A DNA stretch of 6,283 nucleotides, from NCBI GenBank assembly GCA_043778315.1, contig JAYWGJ010000224.1:1-6283 (forward strand). Reading direction: 5' to 3'. The position numbers and the translations under genes were made by a program. The stretch comes from JBEEMU01 sp043778315 (GTDB lineage Bacteria > Bacteroidota > Bacteroidia > Chitinophagales > Saprospiraceae). Within the stretch, counting starts at the first letter, position 1, and each line of letters begins with the position of its first letter. Below are positions 3,801 through 6,283 of the stretch, in pieces. The notes beneath the pieces were generated by a model. The model was not told the DNA's origin, ran no database searches, and saw only the letters and a list, made by a program, of their open reading frames with translations.

Positions 3801-6283
3801 TATTGTCAGAATAGCTGCGCCTGCTGTTTCGGCTACTTTTACCGTCACCGTAACAGGAAGTAACGGCTGTACTGCTACGCAATCTACCACTATTGCCAAA
3901 GATACGGTCGCGCCGAGCGCGAGCGCAGGACTTCAAAAAACAATCAATTGCGTGCCGAATATACCAAGTATCGGTGGCGCACCAACCACTTCTGCCGCAG
4001 GCTCGTCCTATTTATGGACTTCCAATGTAGTAGGCGGAACGAATGGCTTTACGGCTGTCGCCCAAACCACCGTCGCCAATCCGACCGTAAACGCACTCGG
4101 TATATATACGGTGCAAGTAACGGCGGCTAACGCTTGTACGGCTACCGCTTCGGTGAACGTCGTTCCCGATACCATCAAACCGAGCGCGAGCATCGCTGCG
4201 CCATTACAGATTAACTGTACCAATCCTACTCGAACCATTACCGCATCTTCTGCTACCGCAGGCGTGAACTACGTTTGGGGCAACGCCGCAGGCGGTACTA
4301 CGGGTATCACCGCAGGCGGAAGTACGGCTACTGTTACCGTAAACGCCGCAGGCACTTATAACGTCACCGTAACAGGTACGAACGGCTGTACCAAAACCGC
4401 GTCGGTCGTTATGCAGTCGAGTACCACATTGCCAATAGTGAGTAATTTACCTACGCTCATTATTAATTGTAATAATCAAGCCACGGGTGTAAATCTTGGT
4501 GCTACGCCTATCAGCAGCAACGCTGCCACCGCTACTTGCGTATGGTCGGGTAGTTTGGTGGGCTGTACGCCCAATGTGAACCCGTCGGCAAATACCACTT
4601 ATACCATTACTATCACCGACCCGAACAATACTTGTACCGCTTCCGCGACTCAACAAGTGCAGTTGCAAACTACGCCACCAACCGTAGCCGCATTACCTAA
4701 TCTTATTATTAATTGTAATAATCAAGCTACGGGTGTAAACCTTGGCGCTACGCCTATCAGTACCGATGTAGCCGCAGCTACTTGCGCGTGGTCAGGTGCT
4801 TTGGTTGGCTGTACGCCCAATGTCGTTCCATCTACTAATACGACTTATACAATTACCGTGACCGACCCTGCCAATGGTTGCAAATCTATCGCAACCCAAC
4901 AAGTACAAACTAATTTTGTGAAACCAAATGCGAATGCAGGTTTACCACAAACAATTACTTGTACTAATGCTACCGCAGCTATCGGTCAAAACAGCAGTAC
5001 CGCAGGCGTTAGTTACTCTTGGGTGTCTTCGCTCGGCGGCACTACGGGTATCAGTACTGCGCCTGCTACCGTCGCATCGGTTACCGTAACTCAACCTGCT
5101 ACCTACACCGTTTCGGTCACCGACCCGTCCAACGGTTGCTTTACCACTTCGGCGGTCGTAGTAAGTATAGATACTATTCGCCCTTCGGCTAATGCAGGAT
5201 TGGCGAAAGTCTTAAACTGTACTAATAGTGCAACCGCTACCATCGGCGGCGCGCCGACCACCAGTACCGTCGGCGGTATCATCGCTTGGAGCGGCACGGT
5301 AAGCAATTCCAGCGCACCAAATCCGACCGTTACTGCGCCAGCTACTTATACAGTGAGCGTTACAGGAACGAACGGTTGCCAGCGCACCTCGTCGGTTATG
5401 GTCACCTTAGATACAGGTTCGCCTAATGCGCGTGCAGGAAACGATACCATATTGACTTGCCTTGTTACGAGCGCGCTCGTTGGCAAACCAAGCACTACTG
5501 TACCAACCGCTACCGCGCCACTCGCAGTTACTTATGCGTGGGGAACACAAGGCGGCGGCACGGCGGGTATCGTCGGCGCAACCAACGCTTTTAATGTTAC
5601 TATTAATGCGATAGGAACGTATTGCGTCACCGTTACCAATCCTAATAATGGTTGTACCAATAGCGATTGCGTTACCGTAACGAATAGTACCAGTGTACCT
5701 GTCATCACACCGTTATCTGCACCTGCTACCCTTACCTGCACGGTACAGACGACGGTTCTCGGACCTGCCACACCAGCAGGCATGAACTACAATTGGGGCA
5801 ACGCAGCAGGCGGAACTACGGGCATCAGTACGTCGCCCGCTACCGTCGCGCAAGTAACCGTAACACGCGGAGGCACTTATAATGTCACCGTTACCGACCC
5901 TGTTAATGGTTGTTTTGCAACGGCATCAGTTACGGCTACCGCCGATACGACCAAACCAAATGCAAATGCAGGTCCACCAAAAATAATTATTTGTAACCCG
6001 CCCACCGTTACCGTAGGCATACCGAGTAGCACCGCAGGCGCAAGCTATGCTTGGGGCGGCGCGAACACTAACGCTACATTTACAACAAGCGCGACGGGTA
6101 CATTTACCGTTACCGTCACACACCCAACTACGGGCTGTACTGCTATTTCTTCTGTTGTGGTTACGCGAGATACGATTAGTCCGAACGCGAATGCAGGTTT
6201 AGCCGCTACCGTTAATTGTACTAATAATAATGTCAATATTGGCGTATTAAGTACTACCGCAGGCGTAAATTATTTGTGGAATG
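775..6283 (+). CDS. Giant secreted modular Ig/PKD-like repeat surface protein, 3' partial
   Basis: A single frame stays open from the TGA at 685-687 to the right edge, giving 1836 residues from the ATG at 775 and no stop. I chose 775 because it gives a compact 29-residue signal peptide; the in-frame ATG at 724 would add 17 residues of AT-rich sequence (MKFFTEISIKNYCFNII). Both have A at -3 and -6 and no Shine-Dalgarno. Order: signal peptide; N-terminal domain 30-287; Ig-like modules to about 775 with an inserted beta domain; tandem Ig/PKD-like repeats from 783 onward. The protein is rich in Thr, Ala, Val, Asn and Gly and poor in Lys and Met, as expected of an extracellular beta-sandwich stalk. 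No enzyme motif is visible, nor the WDFGDG signature of classical PKD domains. Relatives in gliding Bacteroidota usually end in a type IX secretion sorting domain; here that end is outside the window. Likely role: cell-surface adhesin or gliding-associated protein (inference). Confidence 0.93.
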   Translation, partial: MKPNLYSNFFAKTFTLLAFVVGSFTSAHATHSVGADIFYEWISGNTYRIKLVFYRDCDPNAVAAPSPAVVQISNCSSPTVNLTLPQDGPPVAINPYCAGAGATTCAGGSRPGIEKYTYSAVYTFPSACANWKISFSHCCRNNSIQDINNPGSQNIYIEAILNNLNFPSNNSPTFSTDPVPYVCGGFLFNYNHGALEVDGDSLVYQLITPLTATAATVAWTAPYDATHPVPTVGNAGVNFNTSTGQMTFTASNVNFIGVTAVRILEYRNGILVGSVIRDMQMVIQSGCTNQTPVIAQPSSLSGGTFNAATNSIRVCPGSTLNFSLVVTDANIPDIITLTNTNFPGATINITGAGNPKTLNFSWTPTSSNVGSRPFNVTAEDNGCPVIGTSNYGLNIIVPGLKATIDKHVVCPQSSLTVQLGASISGVSGGTFSWTAVPAAVFSNPNIANPTATVTQPTVFTVNYNGGGAGACATSDTVMVVDYARLVVSPTTATRCQGTNPIQLNADYIYTATPPSWTPACGTYTGNSCNGAPRLAVAGTGGAVSANANDSGSPYQGVGPGNASAQFLYTQAELLAGGVQPGLLNSLAFFITTKRSTGPYNNLVIQITCANQTTLTAKFTGAMTTVYTGSPSTTTGWNTYNFSTPYQWDGLTGLIIQVCYDDGTTIFGAGPNDSVQGTAIAGRTVSDNNGLVNIGCNLTAGTFNTTNFRPNMRFNECIPTTPNITYAWSPGTNLSATNISNPTSAYNTVAPNITYTVTATDGRCSMTGTVVMNVINCNTTCAITAQIQPVTDQLTCIRTSVILDARASSPIVTTPAAQATTYAWAGPGISSGGTTATPTVTAAGTYTVTVTNRTSAGTTCTSTATAVVVANNTITTPVLPTPAPLTCNSSTSTIDGTSSPTGAGITYQWTAGGAATAANIVSGGTSLAPTVNAVGTYTISITNSNNGCTTTASTAVTPNFTPPTINIAQPKALNCAQRQDTIVALGNGQDFVWSAGAGGVIIKNGATNQPIVRIAAPAVSATFTVTVTGSNGCTATQSTTIAKDTVAPSASAGLQKTINCVPNIPSIGGAPTTSAAGSSYLWTSNVVGGTNGFTAVAQTTVANPTVNALGIYTVQVTAANACTATASVNVVPDTIKPSASIAAPLQINCTNPTRTITASSATAGVNYVWGNAAGGTTGITAGGSTATVTVNAAGTYNVTVTGTNGCTKTASVVMQSSTTLPIVSNLPTLIINCNNQATGVNLGATPISSNAATATCVWSGSLVGCTPNVNPSANTTYTITITDPNNTCTASATQQVQLQTTPPTVAALPNLIINCNNQATGVNLGATPISTDVAAATCAWSGALVGCTPNVVPSTNTTYTITVTDPANGCKSIATQQVQTNFVKPNANAGLPQTITCTNATAAIGQNSSTAGVSYSWVSSLGGTTGISTAPATVASVTVTQPATYTVSVTDPSNGCFTTSAVVVSIDTIRPSANAGLAKVLNCTNSATATIGGAPTTSTVGGIIAWSGTVSNSSAPNPTVTAPATYTVSVTGTNGCQRTSSVMVTLDTGSPNARAGNDTILTCLVTSALVGKPSTTVPTATAPLAVTYAWGTQGGGTAGIVGATNAFNVTINAIGTYCVTVTNPNNGCTNSDCVTVTNSTSVPVITPLSAPATLTCTVQTTVLGPATPAGMNYNWGNAAGGTTGISTSPATVAQVTVTRGGTYNVTVTDPVNGCFATASVTATADTTKPNANAGPPKIIICNPPTVTVGIPSSTAGASYAWGGANTNATFTTSATGTFTVTVTHPTTGCTAISSVVVTRDTISPNANAGLAATVNCTNNNVNIGVLSTTAGVNYLWN
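862..1635 (+). other. N-terminal cysteine-containing domain of giant Bacteroidota surface proteins
   Basis: Residues 30-287. It opens with HSVGADIFYEW...NTYRIKLVFYRDCD, matching my memory of an N-terminal module in very large gliding-associated proteins (typically HIVGGE-x-x-Y...Y-x-I-x-L-x-x-YRDC). Further landmarks also fit: SFSHCCRN (about 133-141), NPGSQNIYIEAILNNL (150-165), SPTFSTDPVPYVC (171-183), the DGDSLVYQL segment (about 199-207), FNTSTGQMTFT, and EYRNGILVGSVIRD near the end. Cysteines at 57, 75, 97, 105, 128, 138, 139, 183 and 287 suggest disulphides in an exported domain. Function of this module is not established to my knowledge; binding or anchoring of the mature tip is plausible. 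Recognition is from memory, without a search. Confidence 0.75.
1636..1983 (+). other. Ig/cadherin-like module following the N-terminal domain
   Basis: Residues 288 to about 403. It contains SIRVCPGSTLNFSLVVTDAN, a segment on the theme of P-G-A-T-I-N-I-T-G, then LNFSWTPTSSNVGSRPFNVT, AEDNGCPVIG and a closing LNIIV strand. The F-x-W-T-P-T...F-x-V-T-x-x-D-x-x-C pattern is that of the cadherin-like/Ig-like module that normally follows this N-terminal domain in related proteins. One Cys in an early strand and one in DNGC could pair. Confidence 0.6.
1984..2226 (+). other. Ig/PKD-like module
   Basis: Residues about 404-484. Starting with DKHVVCPQSSLTVQLGASIS, it has the core SGGTFSWTAVP, then SNPNIANPTATVTQPTVFTV, a GACATSDT turn and the VMVVDYA strand. 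The S-N-P-N-I-A-N-P-T-A-T phrase followed by T-x-F-T-V is a hallmark of Bacteroidota PKD-like domains. It differs from the downstream repeats in lacking the DT-x-x-P-x-A-x-A-G linker. Confidence 0.6.
2371..2922 (+). other. Beta-rich (jelly-roll-like) domain inserted in an Ig-like module
   Basis: Residues about 533-716. The flanks, CQGTNPIQLNADY...SWTPACGTYTGNSCNG before and ITYAWSPGTNLSATNISNPT after (to about residue 775), read as two halves of one Ig/PKD-like module. The insert carries TGGAVSANANDSGSPYQGVG, a QFLYTQAELLAGGVQPGLL helix/turn, LNSLAFFI, NNLVIQITCA, TTVYTGSP, a GWNTYNFSTPYQWDGLTGL segment with IIQVCYDDG, and RPNMRFNEC at its end. I recall the same order (F-T-A-A-E-L; I-x-x-L-A-F; GWN-x-x-x-F-x-x-P-x-x-WDG; RPNM-x-F) in other secreted Bacteroidota proteins. 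The fold is inferred; a carbohydrate- or ligand-binding role is only a guess. Confidence 0.55.
3121..6283 (+). repeat. Tandem array of at least 12.4 Ig/PKD-like protein repeats
   Basis: Units R1-R13 begin at bases 3121, 3388, 3649, 3901, 4168, 4423, 4669, 4915, 5170, 5410, 5683, 5944 and 6169 and encode 89, 87, 84, 89, 85, 82, 82, 85, 80, 91, 87 and 75 residues; the thirteenth is cut by the window edge. All thirteen have an (L/I/V)-x-C first strand and a core Trp. The twelve complete ones also have an aromatic strand such as GTYTVTVT and a closing Cys, usually in NGC, so each can form one intradomain disulphide. R4, R5, R9, R10, R12 and R13 start with a DT-x-x-P-x-A-x-A linker, often ending in AG; R2, R6, R7 and R11 use a T/S-T-x-P-V type linker instead. 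Most units are diverged at DNA level, so this is an old array with local recent duplication. Confidence 0.9.
4423..4914 (+). repeat. Near-identical adjacent repeat pair R6-R7 (246-base period)
   Basis: The two units 4423-4668 and 4669-4914 are exactly the same length and align without gaps at an offset of 246 bases. Both encode LIINCNNQATGVNLGATPIS, then ATC(V/A)WSG and LVGCTPNV, then TTYTIT. A perfect 23-base identity starts at 4459 and again at 4705. Both have four cysteines instead of two and lack the glycine-rich segment after the Trp. The pair therefore looks like a recent tandem duplication of a distinct repeat subtype. Confidence 0.85.

Noticed and set aside
3121..6283. Tandem repeats as a CRISPR array or non-coding satellite
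   Set aside because: Units are 225-273 bases, diverged, always a multiple of three and in frame, with conserved Cys/Trp/Tyr positions, so they are protein domain repeats.
3901..6283. Classical PKD domains or HYR domains
   Set aside because: The WDFGDG signature of PKD and the typical HYR motifs are absent; only a general Ig/PKD-like beta-sandwich pattern is supported.

Overview
The window looks like chromosomal DNA from a member of the Bacteroidota, probably a Cytophagales- or Chitinophagales-type gliding environmental bacterium. Three things point there. The main gene has the N-terminal architecture I know from giant Bacteroidota surface proteins. A candidate promoter fits the Bacteroidota -7 consensus TAnnTTTG. 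There is no Shine-Dalgarno sequence before either possible start codon. I cannot name a species.

Layout: (1) Bases 1-173, minus strand, hold the 5' end of a gene running off the left edge. Its N-terminus (amphipathic YPELLRLERRRK stretch, then long hydrophobic segments) looks like a DUF3137-type membrane protein. (2) Bases 174-723 are a very AT-rich divergent intergenic region (about 20% GC where counted) with no gene I can support. A TATCTTTG box at 673-680 is the best promoter candidate for the rightward gene. (3) From base 775 (or 724) to the right edge, a single uninterrupted plus-strand reading frame encodes at least 1836 residues and is still open at base 6283. I translated it codon by codon and found no stop.

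The big protein is a secreted modular surface protein. In order (residues from the ATG at 775) it has: a signal peptide (1-29); a cysteine-containing N-terminal domain (30-287); an Ig/cadherin-like module (288-~403); an Ig/PKD-like module (~404-484); a second Ig-like module (~485-775) split by a ~180-residue beta-rich insert (~533-716); and, from residue 783, at least twelve complete tandem Ig/PKD-like repeats of 75-91 residues plus the start of a thirteenth. The repeats share a first-strand Cys, a core Trp, a G-T-Y-x-V-T-V strand and an N-G-C near the end. Many are joined by a D-T-x-x-P-x-A-x-A-G linker. Proteins built this way in Bacteroidota are usually exported by the type IX secretion system through a C-terminal sorting domain and act as adhesins or gliding-associated surface proteins. 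That C-terminus lies beyond the window, so the route is inferred.

I saw no RNA gene, CRISPR array, insertion sequence or terminator. Long open frames on the minus strand opposite the big gene are shadows of its Thr/Ala/Val-rich codons. I found no undescribed multi-gene system. The points most worth a second look are the internal evolution of the repeat array (a recent 246-bp duplication, alternative cysteine layouts, a GGTTGI subfamily), the domain inserted in another domain, and the uncertain start of the left-hand gene.
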